From NCBI GenBank assembly GCA_910589375.1, contig CAJUTK010000005.1:1-49644 (forward strand): a stretch of 49,644 nucleotides of DNA, written 5' to 3'. The stretch's first letter is position 1. Every line of letters begins with the position of its first letter. The position numbers and the translations under genes were made by a program. Shown here piece after piece: positions 1 through 8,091 of this stretch. Origin of the DNA: an uncultured Bacilli bacterium. GTDB taxonomy: Bacteria; Bacillota_I; Bacilli_A; RF39; UBA660. The notes beneath the pieces were generated by a model. It had not been told where the DNA came from and ran no database searches. It saw only the letters and a list, made by a program, of their open reading frames with translations.

Positions 1-570
1 ATTGCTATAATCATCCAATAGGTAAAAAAGATCTTAATGGATTTGCAGCAATGGACTTGGCATCAATCCTAATAAGTGGTGCAGAGAAAACTGCTGAAAC
101 TGTTTTAAATTGTGTTAATAATAAAGATATTAATAAAAAAAATTCTTATAATGATGTGAGAAAGCAACAAAAAAATTCAAATTCTAATAAAAATAAAGTT
201 TTTCGTTCTCATAATAATTTACCATATCGTGGGGAACCTGGTGGTTATGCTAAGATGCCAGATGGAAGTAAAGAGAGATGGTATAATGATGATGGATTTC
301 CTTCTTTGGATTGACACCATACTAATCATGGTAATCCTAAACAGCATCCATATGTTCCTCATGATCATGATTGGGGATGGGATGAAGATGGAAATTGGAA
401 ACCAGGCAAGGGATATCCTTCCCCAAAGAATGATAATGTAGTTGAGAAAGTAGTAATTGTTGCAACAGTGAGTTATCTTGCTTATACTGGAATCAAATGG
501 TTTGCAGCTAGTATTTTATCACCTTTCACTGGAGGCGGTAGTTATGTTGTGGCGGGGGTAATGCCATAGA
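1..570 (+). pseudogene. C-terminal part of a toxin-like phage protein, interrupted by in-frame TGA
   Basis: The frame is already open at the window edge, so the 5' end lies outside. It runs to TAG at 568-570 but meets TGA at 312-314. Before the TGA the product is polar and Asn/Lys-rich, then has a GEPGGYAKMPDGSKERWY segment. After it comes a His-rich stretch (HHTNHGNPK, then PHDHDWGWDEDGNW) and a short hydrophobic tail. The His/Asp/Trp-rich block resembles C-terminal toxin domains on phage or secreted polymorphic proteins, but I cannot name the family. The close spacing to a small acidic gene behind it would suit a toxin-immunity pair. The reading frame is conserved on both sides of the TGA, so it is either a single recent nonsense mutation or a TGA read as an amino acid. 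Confidence 0.5.
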
Positions 571-581
571 AGGGAGACATT

Positions 582-1010
582 ATGATTGGATTAGAGTTTG
601 AATGGAATAAAGAAAATAATTTAATAAAAGAATTTGTTTCTTCATTAATGACTTCAGATTATGAATGGTATGTTATGGAGAATGAAATTATTTCTAATAA
701 TCATATATTTGCATTAGAAAAAAAATATAGTGGGGAGAATTTTAAAAAAATATGGGAAAATAATTTTGATTTAATATATTTTTTAAATGTTCAGGTATAT
801 TTAAAAAATTCAAAAGTGAAAAAAATTATTAATTATTGCGATTATAAAAATAGTTCTTGCCAATTAATGTTATTGATTTCTGATATTTATTATGTAGAAA
901 TTTATAGTAAAGATAGTAAAATACTGAAACCTATTTTGGATAGGAAAATAGAAAATTTAGAAATTAAAACTGAAAAAAAAGATAACAGAACAATAATGAA
1001 GGTGAATTAA
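582..1010 (+). CDS. Hypothetical protein, possible DUF2691-like/immunity protein
   Basis: This encodes 142 residues with no signal peptide or membrane segment. GGGAGA sits just before the ATG at 582. The sequence is very rich in Asn, Lys and Ile. It contains SDYEWYVMENE near residues 25-35 and a C-terminal stretch about living in a beta-rich fold (LLISDIYYVEIYSKDSK). The overall pattern reminds me of DUF2691 proteins found beside phage and toxin genes, but this is a weak recognition. It follows the interrupted toxin-like gene by 11 nt, so immunity to that toxin is a reasonable inference from position only. Base composition is even more AT-rich than the backbone, consistent with phage origin. 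Confidence 0.45.
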   Translation: MIGLEFEWNKENNLIKEFVSSLMTSDYEWYVMENEIISNNHIFALEKKYSGENFKKIWENNFDLIYFLNVQVYLKNSKVKKIINYCDYKNSSCQLMLLISDIYYVEIYSKDSKILKPILDRKIENLEIKTEKKDNRTIMKVN

Positions 1011-1028
1011 AAATAAAAAAGAAAGTAG

Positions 1029-1118
1029 ATATATTCATCGACTAGTATTCCCGTAACTTTATGGATTGAGAAAAAAGATGGTCATTGGTATATTGTCGAT
1101 TATGACGAACCTGTATAA
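1029..1118 (+). pseudogene. 29-codon remnant of a phage/accessory gene
   Basis: An open stretch without a start codon follows TAG at 1026-1028 and ends at TAA 1116-1118. It reads like the natural C-terminus of a protein (PVTLWIEKKDGHWYIVDYDEP), with alternating aromatic and acidic residues. Nothing upstream in the same frame is coding. I read it as the surviving tail of a deleted gene; the family is unknown. Confidence 0.3.
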
Positions 1119-1130
1119 CTGGCAGGTTTT

Positions 1131-1163
1131 AAGAAGATATTTAAATAAATATCTTCTTTTTTT
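1131..1163 (+). terminator. Rho-independent terminator
   Basis: Perfect 13-bp stem AAGAAGATATTTA (1131-1143) with its complement at 1146-1158, followed by a T run. It separates the toxin-like region from the lysis cassette. Confidence 0.75.
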
Positions 1164-1178
1164 ATGGAGGTGAAAAGC

Positions 1179-1511
1179 ATGATTGAGTTTATAGTAAAGT
1201 ATTGGTTAGAAATATTATTTACTACTATAACTACAGGTGTTCTTTATATGTTAAAAGAGTATATAGGTGTGAAAAGTGGAGTTAAGGCTTTGCTTAGAAA
1301 TGAGATAGTACGTATTTATGAGACTTATTCTAAGTTAGGTTATTGTCCTAGTTATATGAAAGAGAATGTTAGTTCTATTTATTCTAATTATCATAAGTTA
1401 GGTGGAAATGGATACGCTACTAACTTAATGAATGAAATATATAGGCTTCCAGATGAGTTAAAGGAGGATGTAGTACATGAAAAGGATTTTGAACGACAAT
1501 TTAGTTGGTAA
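1179..1511 (+). CDS. Phage lysis-module membrane protein
   Basis: This encodes 110 residues. I chose ATG 1179 over ATG 1164 because the GGAGGTG ribosome site (1166-1172) overlaps the earlier ATG. One membrane segment lies at about residues 5-25 (YWLEILFTTITTGVLYML), followed by a charged tail with two similar YSKLGYC / YHKLGGN turns. Proteins of this size and layout commonly stand directly before the holin in Bacillota siphophages. Its 3' end overlaps the holin gene by 35 nt, which suggests translational coupling. The exact role is unknown; an accessory holin or a structural tail protein are the main options. Confidence 0.6.
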   Translation: MIEFIVKYWLEILFTTITTGVLYMLKEYIGVKSGVKALLRNEIVRIYETYSKLGYCPSYMKENVSSIYSNYHKLGGNGYATNLMNEIYRLPDELKEDVVHEKDFERQFSW

Positions 1512-1692
1512 AGTATTAAAAACGTTTATAGAGGGCTTTTTAGCCTCTTTCATGGTAACCTTACCAACTATAAATAGTTTTGGTGATTTAGATATTATGA
1601 AGAATATGTTTATTGGAGCTCTTGCGATGGGGATTAGTGCTGTACTAAACTTAATTCAGGAGTATTTACATGGAAAAAGTATTCGGGATTGA
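1477..1692 (+). CDS. Phage holin
   Basis: This encodes 71 residues with a strong AAAGGAGG ribosome site upstream. Two hydrophobic segments (about residues 13-35 and 41-62) are separated by a short polar turn and followed by a charged tail, the usual plan of small phage holins that open the inner membrane for the endolysin. It overlaps the lysozyme gene behind it by 23 nt. The stop is TGA at 1690-1692, with TAG only two codons further, so the protein would be nearly the same length even if TGA were read through. The family assignment is from size, topology and position beside a GH25 lysin. Confidence 0.7.
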   Translation: MKRILNDNLVGKVLKTFIEGFLASFMVTLPTINSFGDLDIMKNMFIGALAMGISAVLNLIQEYLHGKSIRD

Positions 1693-2410
1693 TATTAGTA
1701 AATATCAAAAAGGAATTGATTTTTCTAAATTAAAAAAAGAGGGAGTAAAGTTTATCATGATGAGAGCTGGATATACTGGTGCAACTGATGGTATATCCAA
1801 ATATAAAGATGAATGTTTTGAATCTTTTTATAGGAAAGCTAAAGAATATGAAATCCCTGTAGGAGTTTATTGGTATAGTAGAGCAACTACTTATGAATTA
1901 GGAAAAAAGGAAGCAGAATACTTATATAAAAATTGTTTAAAAGGTCATCAGTTTGAATATCCTATAGCTATAGATGTAGAAGATAATAAATATCAAAAAG
2001 TATCTGGAAAAAAAGCAATTACAGAAGCTATTCAAGGTTTTTGTGAATATATAGAATCAAAGGGATATTATGTGATGATCTATGCCAGTAGAAATTGGTT
2101 TAAAAACTATATAAATTTAGAAAAATTAAACAAATATGATATTTGGTTAGCTAGTTGGTCTAGTAGTAAACCTAAAACACCTATTGCTGGAATATGGCAA
2201 TTTGGAGGTGAAACTAACAAATTACGGAGTAATAAAATAGCAGGAATTACTTGTGATCAAAATTATGCTTATAAAGATTATCCTAGTATTATGAAGGAGA
2301 AAAGTTTAAATGGTTATAGTATTTCTTTTATTTTTCCATTTAACAAAAACTTATTAACTTCCATGATAAAGTTAATTCAAAAAGCATGGAAAAGAAAGTC
2401 ACAGGATTAA
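1670..2410 (+). CDS. GH25 phage endolysin (N-acetylmuramidase)
   Basis: This encodes 246 residues. A GH25 lysozyme domain covers about residues 3-200: N-terminal FGIDISKYQKGIDF, FIMMRAGYT, PVGVYWYS, the acidic catalytic motif AIDVED (about 102-107), and GIWQF near 180. Family members cleave the MurNAc-GlcNAc bond of peptidoglycan. There is no signal peptide, so export would depend on the holin just upstream. No recognisable cell-wall-binding repeat follows; the last 40 residues are a lysine-rich, partly hydrophobic tail. CAGGAG lies about ten bases before ATG 1670, inside the holin gene. The enzyme looks intact. Confidence 0.9.
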   Translation: MEKVFGIDISKYQKGIDFSKLKKEGVKFIMMRAGYTGATDGISKYKDECFESFYRKAKEYEIPVGVYWYSRATTYELGKKEAEYLYKNCLKGHQFEYPIAIDVEDNKYQKVSGKKAITEAIQGFCEYIESKGYYVMIYASRNWFKNYINLEKLNKYDIWLASWSSSKPKTPIAGIWQFGGETNKLRSNKIAGITCDQNYAYKDYPSIMKEKSLNGYSISFIFPFNKNLLTSMIKLIQKAWKRKSQD

Positions 2411-2427
2411 TTCCTGTGATTTTTTTT
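2399..2427 (+). terminator. Rho-independent terminator after the lysis cassette
   Basis: Stem TCACAGGA/TCCTGTGA (2399-2406 with 2412-2419) followed by eight T. It overlaps the end of the endolysin gene and marks the likely right limit of the phage-derived segment. Confidence 0.85.
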
Positions 2428-2505
2428 AGTTATATGTTATAATGCTATTAGAAATAGTCTAAAGAGAGTAGTATAAGGTAAGTGAGTTAAAGGAGTAGAT
2501 GATAA

Positions 2506-3081
2506 GTGAGAAAAGAAAAAATACCACTTAAGTTTCAATTGTTGTTTCCTGCTATATTAATGTTTATTTCTTTTATGTTAATGGATTTTATTAAAGCTAA
2601 GCAAATTTCAATGGAAGAGATTACTACTTATTTGGAAAATCAAGGTTGTGAGGTCATTAGAGAAAAGGATTCAACATTTACTACAAGATTAGAAACATCT
2701 AAGGATGATAGCTGTCCTTATTTTGTTCAATATTTTCTAATACCTAATAAAAGTATTAGAAATAGTACTTATCAAGAAAAGAAAGGGATTGTAAGAGATA
2801 ATCCAAATGAAGATTTTGCGAAAAGTTTAGACTATAATGGCTCTAATTATCAAGAGTATTATACAGAAGGTGATTTTTATAAAACGGTTATTAACTATAA
2901 AGATAGTATATTAATGATTGAAACAGAAGTTTCTAATAAGGAAAAGGTTTTGCTTCTCCAAAAGAATTTCGGTTACTATAAGGAAAATACCTGTAAATTA
3001 TTTTTAGTATTATTTGCTATGGCAGCTATTTTAGCTATTGCTATTATCTTTTTAGATATTAAAAGAAGGGAAAAAGAGTAG
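2506..3081 (+). CDS. Hypothetical membrane protein with two transmembrane segments
   Basis: This encodes 191 residues from a GTG start with AAAGGAG about ten bases upstream. The N-terminal segment FQLLFPAILMFISFMLMDFI and a C-terminal segment LFLVLFAMAAILAIAIIFLDI flank about 130 polar residues that would lie outside the cell. The loop contains two Cys in the N-terminal half (QGCEVI, DSCPYF), one more just before the second membrane segment, and many Tyr. I do not recognise the family. The next gene starts on the base after the stop, so the two are certainly co-transcribed and probably work together in the membrane. Confidence 0.7.
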   Translation: MRKEKIPLKFQLLFPAILMFISFMLMDFIKAKQISMEEITTYLENQGCEVIREKDSTFTTRLETSKDDSCPYFVQYFLIPNKSIRNSTYQEKKGIVRDNPNEDFAKSLDYNGSNYQEYYTEGDFYKTVINYKDSILMIETEVSNKEKVLLLQKNFGYYKENTCKLFLVLFAMAAILAIAIIFLDIKRREKE

Positions 3082-3720
3082 ATGTATAATAATTATGAAT
3101 CATTAATAAAGAAACAAAAAAGAAAATATATAATAGATATCCTTTTGCTTTTACCAATGCTAGTTGTGATATGGTTATTTAGTAAAGTGGATTCCCAGTT
3201 GATTACTTTTATCTTAGTGCCTTTTATTTTAGGAACTATCTTTCTTATATTTATGGCTAGAAGTCTTTATTTATTAGTAAAAATTATAAGTTATAATAAG
3301 AATATTTCTTTTCATGATGAGGAGTTACTTGATAAAGAATTATCTAATGTTTTAGCAACTTCATCAGGAGAGGTTATTTTCACAGAAAATTATGTGATTG
3401 TTTTAAAACCAACTTTTCGTTATATTTCTTATAGGGACATTGTTTTGACTTATAATACTACTGGATTAGTTTTGGATGTTGCTTCTTTTCAAAGTAGTTA
3501 TACTATGAATATTTGTGGATTTCAACTGGTACCTAAAATTTGTATTGTGATGAATGATGGAAAAGTATACAAATTGGGAGTAGACAAGTGTACTTCTTTC
3601 GATTCTTCTAAGTCTTTTACTTTTAGAGAGATAATTGTATCTAAGAATCCAAGTGTTTTATTAGGAAAAACAGTAGAAAATAAAAATATAATGAAAGAGA
3701 AGTATGGAATTAAGATATAG
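3082..3720 (+). CDS. Hypothetical membrane protein with cytoplasmic beta domain
   Basis: This encodes 212 residues. Two membrane segments form a hairpin near the N-terminus (about residues 19-36 and 42-66), followed by a soluble domain of about 130 residues. The soluble domain alternates short hydrophobic strands (VIFTENYVIVLKP, YISYRDIVLTY, CIVMNDGKVYKLG), a pattern like the bacterial PH-like domains attached to membrane hairpins. That is a structural impression, not a family match. It directly abuts the preceding membrane-protein gene and precedes a HAD phosphatase gene by 11 nt, so the three probably form one transcript. Confidence 0.65.
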   Translation: MYNNYESLIKKQKRKYIIDILLLLPMLVVIWLFSKVDSQLITFILVPFILGTIFLIFMARSLYLLVKIISYNKNISFHDEELLDKELSNVLATSSGEVIFTENYVIVLKPTFRYISYRDIVLTYNTTGLVLDVASFQSSYTMNICGFQLVPKICIVMNDGKVYKLGVDKCTSFDSSKSFTFREIIVSKNPSVLLGKTVENKNIMKEKYGIKI

Positions 3721-3731
3721 CAGGAGGAAGT

Positions 3732-4475
3732 ATGAATAGTAGAATTAATATTTTTGATTTTGATGGTACAATAACAAATGAGACTTGGCCTAAGTTTTGG
3801 GTATGGGTAAAAAGATTTGGTTATCATGGAGAAAAAAGGAATGATGAGTTAGAGGCAGCACTTGCTCTTTATAGAAGTACTCATGAAGGAGATTCTTTAG
3901 AAACATTCTTTGGATTTTTCAATGACTTGTTAGTAGAGAATAATGCTTTTCTTACGAAAGAAGAACTAATGGAAGGGGAAGCTTATATTCATTATAATCC
4001 TGGTTTAGAAGAGTATCTTATGTCTTCTTTAGAAAAGAATTATATTGTATCAGGCGGTTTAACAGATTTCTTAAAAGGGTTAAAGGTAGCACCTTATTTT
4101 ATAGATATTTATGGTACTCCTTTAGTTTATAGAGAAGATGGTTTTATTTCTGGTATAGGGGATATTATGACAGATGATAAGAAGATTTTAGCTATTAAAG
4201 AGATTTTAAAATCAAATGGACGAGAAGATTTTAATTGTAAAAATGTATGCTTTATAGGGGATGGATATAGTGATGCTCCTGCTATGAGATTTGTTCATAA
4301 TCACGGTGGGAAAGCAATATTTGTTCATCAACCAGATACCAATGATGAGTTAGCTAGTCATAATCATAAAATATATGAAATGTTAATGTCTGAGGGAATT
4401 GTAGATTTTAGCTTTGTAGCTGATTACAGTAGCTCTAGTGAACTTTTTCAGATTTTAAAATCAAAAGAACTATAA
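3732..4475 (+). CDS. HAD-family phosphatase, phosphoserine-phosphatase-like
   Basis: This encodes 247 residues with AGGAGG before the ATG. Motif I is IFDFDGTIT (about residues 6-14) with the nucleophile Asp and the acid/base Asp two residues on. Motif II is probably YIVSGG, motif III a Lys in the DDKKILAIKE region, and motif IV is GDGYSDAPAM, which binds magnesium. The helical cap between motifs I and II is of the C1 type seen in the SerB/PSP-like branch. The substrate cannot be read from the sequence. A terminator hairpin overlaps the stop codon. Confidence 0.8.
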   Translation: MNSRINIFDFDGTITNETWPKFWVWVKRFGYHGEKRNDELEAALALYRSTHEGDSLETFFGFFNDLLVENNAFLTKEELMEGEAYIHYNPGLEEYLMSSLEKNYIVSGGLTDFLKGLKVAPYFIDIYGTPLVYREDGFISGIGDIMTDDKKILAIKEILKSNGREDFNCKNVCFIGDGYSDAPAMRFVHNHGGKAIFVHQPDTNDELASHNHKIYEMLMSEGIVDFSFVADYSSSSELFQILKSKEL

Positions 4476-4490
4476 TTTAGTTCTTTTTTT
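4463..4490 (+). terminator. Rho-independent terminator
   Basis: Stem AAAAGAACTA (4463-4472) with TAGTTCTTTT (4478-4487), then T. It overlaps the stop codon of the HAD phosphatase gene. Confidence 0.8.
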
Positions 4491-4499
4491 GATAAATCC

Positions 4500-4529
4500 T
4501 TGAATTCATAACTTTAAAAATGTTACAAT
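4500..4529 (+). promoter_or_regulatory. Sigma-A-type promoter for the GH13 gene
   Basis: TTGAAT (4500-4505), an 18-nt spacer, and TACAAT (4524-4529), about 40 bases before the chosen start codon. Confidence 0.5.
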
Positions 4530-4570
4530 AAAATTAGAATACAGGTGTGTGTTTAGTCAGGGGGAGTTTT

Positions 4571-5482
4571 ATGAGAATTATGCAGTGTTTTAATTGGAGG
4601 TTAAAAGATATTATTCCCAATTTAGAACAGATAAAAGAGCAAGGGTTTGATGCTATTCAAATCAATCCTATTCAAAGATTAAAAGAAGATGGTTTAAAGG
4701 AATGGTGGATGTCTTACCAACCAGTTGGTTTTGAAATAGGAAATTATTTTGGTACAAAGGAGGATTTAGTTGCTTTATGTAAGGCTTGTGAAAATGTTGG
4801 TATTCAAGTCATAGCAGATGTTGTTATTAATCATGTAGGATCTTCTTTAGAAGATAATTTAACACCTCATCCAAGAGTAGAGGAAACTTTAAGAAATAAT
4901 CCAGAGTATTGGAAACCAAAATGGAATGTATCAGATTGGCACAATAGATTGGATGTTATTCATAACTGTATGGGTTTACCTGGATTAAATGTATATCACC
5001 CAGATATTGAAGATAGAATAGTTACGTTTTTAAATGAGCTAATTGATTGTGGTGTAATGGGATTCCGTTTTGATGCAGCAAAGTCAATTGGACTACCTAG
5101 TGAAGGATATCGTTTTTGGCCTAATCTTATTTATCGTTTAAAGAAATATGGATTATTCTTATATGGAGAAGTTATCTTTGAAGAGGATAGAAAAGTATTA
5201 GATGAATATTCAGAGTATATGAATATTCTTGGTAATTTTGATTGTAGTGATCAATCAAAAATGGTAAAATTTGCAGAAAGTCATGATACTTATTTAAGTG
5301 AAGATAATCTAGGATATACAAGATATTTACCAAGTGAATCTATTTTAAATACTTATTGTTCTTTAGTAGAAGGATATGAACACACTATTTTTTATGCTAG
5401 ACCATGGGATAATACTTGGACAAGAGAAGAAATTAAAAGGGCTCATTTTAAGAAGAGAGCAAAAGAGTACGTTAAAAAATAA
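4571..5482 (+). CDS. GH13 (alpha-amylase family) glycosidase, catalytic barrel only
   Basis: This encodes 303 residues; ATG 4571 is preceded by GGGGGAG. GH13 landmarks are in order: VIADVVINHVG (about 80-90, region I), GFRFDAAKS (region II, nucleophile Asp168), YGEVIFEE (region III, acid/base Glu200), and ESHDT (region IV, His238-Asp239). No signal peptide is present, so it should act in the cytoplasm on alpha-glucosidic substrates. At about 300 residues it is far shorter than typical family members (450-600) and lacks the C-terminal beta domain and a long domain B. All catalytic residues are kept, so it is a compact enzyme rather than a truncated one. It stands alone between a terminator and a new promoter. 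Confidence 0.8.
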   Translation: MRIMQCFNWRLKDIIPNLEQIKEQGFDAIQINPIQRLKEDGLKEWWMSYQPVGFEIGNYFGTKEDLVALCKACENVGIQVIADVVINHVGSSLEDNLTPHPRVEETLRNNPEYWKPKWNVSDWHNRLDVIHNCMGLPGLNVYHPDIEDRIVTFLNELIDCGVMGFRFDAAKSIGLPSEGYRFWPNLIYRLKKYGLFLYGEVIFEEDRKVLDEYSEYMNILGNFDCSDQSKMVKFAESHDTYLSEDNLGYTRYLPSESILNTYCSLVEGYEHTIFYARPWDNTWTREEIKRAHFKKRAKEYVKK

Positions 5483-5538
5483 TATTTCCATAATAGTATC
5501 TTTGTGATATACTTATTTTAAGAATAGGGTGATTGTAG

Positions 5539-6633
5539 TTGAAAAAGTTTGTAGTAGGATTCCTTTTATTCTTTGCATTTCTTGTCAAAGTAGAGGCAGT
5601 AGATATTAGAGGATTTAAGGTAAGCGGCTCTAGTGAAGTTAAAATTGGTGAAGAGGGTACTATACATATAGATATTCAGTTTGCAGGATTAAAAAAGGGC
5701 CTAGATAATACAGAAGGAATATGGATGATTGCATATGGCCTTGTCTATGATGAAGATGTTATTAAAATAACAGATATTAATACTCCTAACTTTAATAGCG
5801 TTTTAGCATATGATAAAGAAGATAAAATGTATGTAGTACTAAGTGAAGTAGCAGAGTATCAATCTGGAAATGATTATTGTGCTTTAGGAGAGCTTTATTG
5901 TTCTGATTATAGTGCTGATATCAAGTATATTGTTAAGAATACAACTAAGACGAATAGTTCTATTACAGCAGTAGGAGTTGTTGTGTATCTATTAGATATG
6001 AATGAAGATAGAGAATATACTTCAGAAGATGCAGAAACGATTATATTAGAAGATTCTAAAAAACATACTGTTAGTATTCCACAGAGAAAGAATACTCCAA
6101 CTAGCTCCTCTAATAAAAAGACAAATACCAATATTAGTAGTTCTAAGACAGAAACAAAAAGTGGAAATAAATTTTTAAAGTCTTTAGAAATAGAAAATGT
6201 AGATATTGATTTTGATAGGCAAAATACAGATTATATAGTATATGTAGAAAAAGGCACTAATAAGCTAAATGTAAAAGCTTCTGTAGAAGATAAGAATGCT
6301 ACTTATAAAATTATTGGTGCTGATGATTTAAATGCTAATCAGAATATTGTTAGAGTAGAAGTAACTGCTCAAGATAAGACAAAACAGACTTATTATATAC
6401 GTGTAAAATATAAGAAGAATGAACAAAATCAAATTAATGACATTATGAAAGAAGACGTAACTAGTAAGAAAAAGGTAGATAGCAAGAAGAATGAAAAGAA
6501 AACAAATAATGCTATTTTAAAGTGGATTGGTATTGGAGCAGGCGTTTTCTTTGTTATTGGACTTATAGCATTCATCATTTCTAAAGTAAAAGATCGTTCT
6601 ATTGATAAAAAATTAGAATCTTTAGATGATTAG
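5539..6633 (+). CDS. Secreted, membrane-anchored cohesin-like/cadherin-like beta-sandwich protein
   Basis: This encodes 364 residues from TTG 5539, with AGGGTG upstream. A signal peptide (about residues 1-20) leads to a cohesin-like beta region (about 22-165: IHIDIQF, IAYGLVYDEDVIKI, VYLLDMNED). A Ser/Thr/Asn/Lys-rich linker follows (about 175-205), then a cadherin-like beta-sandwich domain (about 207-292: LKSLEIENVDIDF, ENPxTxxY-like YIVYVEKG, YYIRVKYK). A membrane helix (about 328-350) and a short Lys/Asp tail end the protein. It should be displayed on the outer face of the membrane. Adhesion or carbohydrate binding is an inference from domain type. Confidence 0.7.
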   Translation: MKKFVVGFLLFFAFLVKVEAVDIRGFKVSGSSEVKIGEEGTIHIDIQFAGLKKGLDNTEGIWMIAYGLVYDEDVIKITDINTPNFNSVLAYDKEDKMYVVLSEVAEYQSGNDYCALGELYCSDYSADIKYIVKNTTKTNSSITAVGVVVYLLDMNEDREYTSEDAETIILEDSKKHTVSIPQRKNTPTSSSNKKTNTNISSSKTETKSGNKFLKSLEIENVDIDFDRQNTDYIVYVEKGTNKLNVKASVEDKNATYKIIGADDLNANQNIVRVEVTAQDKTKQTYYIRVKYKKNEQNQINDIMKEDVTSKKKVDSKKNEKKTNNAILKWIGIGAGVFFVIGLIAFIISKVKDRSIDKKLESLDD

Positions 6634-6656
6634 AAACCAATTTGGTTTCTTTTTTT
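6632..6656 (+). terminator. Rho-independent terminator
   Basis: Stem AGAAACCA/TGGTTTCT with a three-base loop, then seven T, immediately behind the stop codon. Confidence 0.85.
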
Positions 6657-6708
6657 GATAAAAGGAAAAGAGAGAGAAATCAATAATAATATACTAGGGG
6701 GGAATTTT

Positions 6709-7620
6709 ATGAATGATAAAGTACTTTATATCAAAGAAGAATTGAATAAAAAATGTTTATTAGAATATAAAGTGATAAGAAGTAATCGAATTGAAAATAA
6801 ATGGAGAAGTATCTGTGAAGTAAAAGAAGATGAACAAATTAGTATTATTTCTGATGCGATGTTTAAGACTATGTTAAATAATGAGAAAAGATTAAAATTT
6901 CCTTGTAAACTATTATCCACTATATTGGACATATCTTATGAAGAATTACTTGAAAATCTGATTCTTGTTAAGAATGAATTTGATAAAGATTCCATTGAAA
7001 GCAAAGGTGAGAGAGGAGACTTCTTAGCGAAAATAGGTGAAAACTATATATCTATAGAAATGAATGTACGTGCTACTTTAGATAGAAATATAGAATATTT
7101 AGATAGGGTAAGCCGCTCTAAAGTAAAAATAGGTAGCCAATATGTTTATCCAGCTAGTATCCAAATAAATTTAAATAATTTTCATTTTGAAAATCATAAT
7201 AGAGTAATAGAAGTATATAAATTACAAAATAATGAAGGAGAAATGCTAAACTTTAAAGTATTTATTCAAATATATCTTCCTTTACTACTGAAAAAAAGAT
7301 ATAATAAAATAAAAGAACCATTAAGTGAACTGGAGAAATGTATTTTGGTAATGATAGAGACAGATAGAAAGAAAGTAAAAGAGCTAGCTCATGGTGACAT
7401 GGTATTAGAAGAGTATATGGAGGAAGCAAAAATGGCAGAGAAGAATGATAATTATTTAAGAGAGGCTTATAATCATGAACAAGCAATCATTGATAATGCT
7501 TTCGAAGATGGGGCAGAGCAAGAGAGAAAAAGTGTAATCCAGAAAATGTTGAGTAAGGGATTCACTGCTCAAGAAATAGCAGATATGTTAGATATATCTA
7601 TAGAGGAGATAGAAAGTTAG
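6709..7620 (+). CDS. Rpn-family/PD-(D/E)XK nuclease-type putative transposase
   Basis: This encodes 303 residues; ATG 6709 is preceded by AGGGGGGA, so an upstream in-frame ATG at 6655 is rejected. The N-terminal half has ISDAMFKTML and the nuclease-like core ERGDFLAKIGENYISIEMNV (about residues 114-135), which supplies the Asp and Glu of a PD-(D/E)XK site. The middle is a conserved beta/alpha core, and the C-terminus ends in a helix-turn-helix-like MLSKGFTAQEIADMLDIS. Relatives are annotated as PD-(D/E)XK nuclease family transposases or recombination-promoting nucleases, usually many copies per genome. I saw no flanking inverted repeats, so movement of this copy is not shown. Confidence 0.75.
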   Translation: MNDKVLYIKEELNKKCLLEYKVIRSNRIENKWRSICEVKEDEQISIISDAMFKTMLNNEKRLKFPCKLLSTILDISYEELLENLILVKNEFDKDSIESKGERGDFLAKIGENYISIEMNVRATLDRNIEYLDRVSRSKVKIGSQYVYPASIQINLNNFHFENHNRVIEVYKLQNNEGEMLNFKVFIQIYLPLLLKKRYNKIKEPLSELEKCILVMIETDRKKVKELAHGDMVLEEYMEEAKMAEKNDNYLREAYNHEQAIIDNAFEDGAEQERKSVIQKMLSKGFTAQEIADMLDISIEEIES

Positions 7621-7643
7621 CTATCTTCTTTTTTGCAAAATAA

Positions 7644-7664
7644 AAAAAGGATTTAATCCTTTTA
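7644..7664 (-). terminator. Terminator of the zinc-ribbon gene
   Basis: AAAAGGATT/AATCCTTTT hairpin read on the minus strand, followed by a T run. A separate AGATAG/CTATCT hairpin with T-rich tail at about 7606-7632 can serve the plus-strand gene. Confidence 0.7.
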
Positions 7665-7940
7665 TTCTACTATTTTACAGTGACAATATTCACATACTAA
7701 TTGTTTATTACTTGGAGCTCCACAATGAGGGCACTGTGGTGGTAAGTTTTCTGCTTTTTGTCTTTCTGCTAAGTCCATCATTTTTTCTCCATTTTTTACT
7801 TTGATATCTGTTGCGATGGAATCCATTCCAGCACCTGCTACATTTCCAACAGATTTTCCAACTGCATCCCCAATGGCATTTCCAGCTGCATAACTAGCAC
7901 TACTTACTACTCTATTAATCATGCGGTCTAAAAGTCCCAT
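7662..7940 (-). CDS. Small zinc-ribbon protein
   Basis: This encodes 92 residues with AGGAGG before the ATG. The first 45 residues are Gly/Ala/Ser-rich with a repeating small-residue pattern (AAGNAIGDAVGKSVGNVAGAG), which could form an amphipathic or membrane-associated helix. The C-terminus has CPHCG...CEYCH, a four-Cys zinc ribbon of the zinc-ribbon/SHOCT-like kind. The gene stands alone on the minus strand and is divergent from the acyltransferase gene. Function unknown; regulation or membrane stress response is the usual guess for such proteins. Confidence 0.7.
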   Translation of the reverse strand: MGLLDRMINRVVSSASYAAGNAIGDAVGKSVGNVAGAGMDSIATDIKVKNGEKMMDLAERQKAENLPPQCPHCGAPSNKQLVCEYCHCKIVE

Positions 7941-8040
7941 AACACATCCTCCTTCAATTCTAATATGATTATAGCAAACATCCTTTTAAAAATATATAGA
8001 GTTTACACTAGTTATTAGAAATATATGTAAAGATAATAAT

Positions 8041-8069
8041 TTGATAAATCCCTTCTTTTATGCTAGAAT
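8041..8069 (+). promoter_or_regulatory. Sigma-A-type promoter with extended -10
   Basis: TTGATA (8041-8046), a 17-nt spacer, and TGC-TAGAAT with the -10 at 8064-8069. Its position shows that the in-frame codons before ATG 8092 are not coding. Confidence 0.65.
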
Positions 8070-8091
8070 AACCGGAAAAGAAGGGGATAGT

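Noticed and set aside
229..441. Plus-strand open frame of 70 codons over the TGA in the toxin-like gene
   Set aside because: It is Met/Ile-rich, has no ribosome site, and lies out of frame over the conserved His-rich coding sequence.
6709..7620. A complete insertion sequence around the PD-(D/E)XK gene
   Set aside because: No terminal inverted repeats or target duplication were visible at either side.
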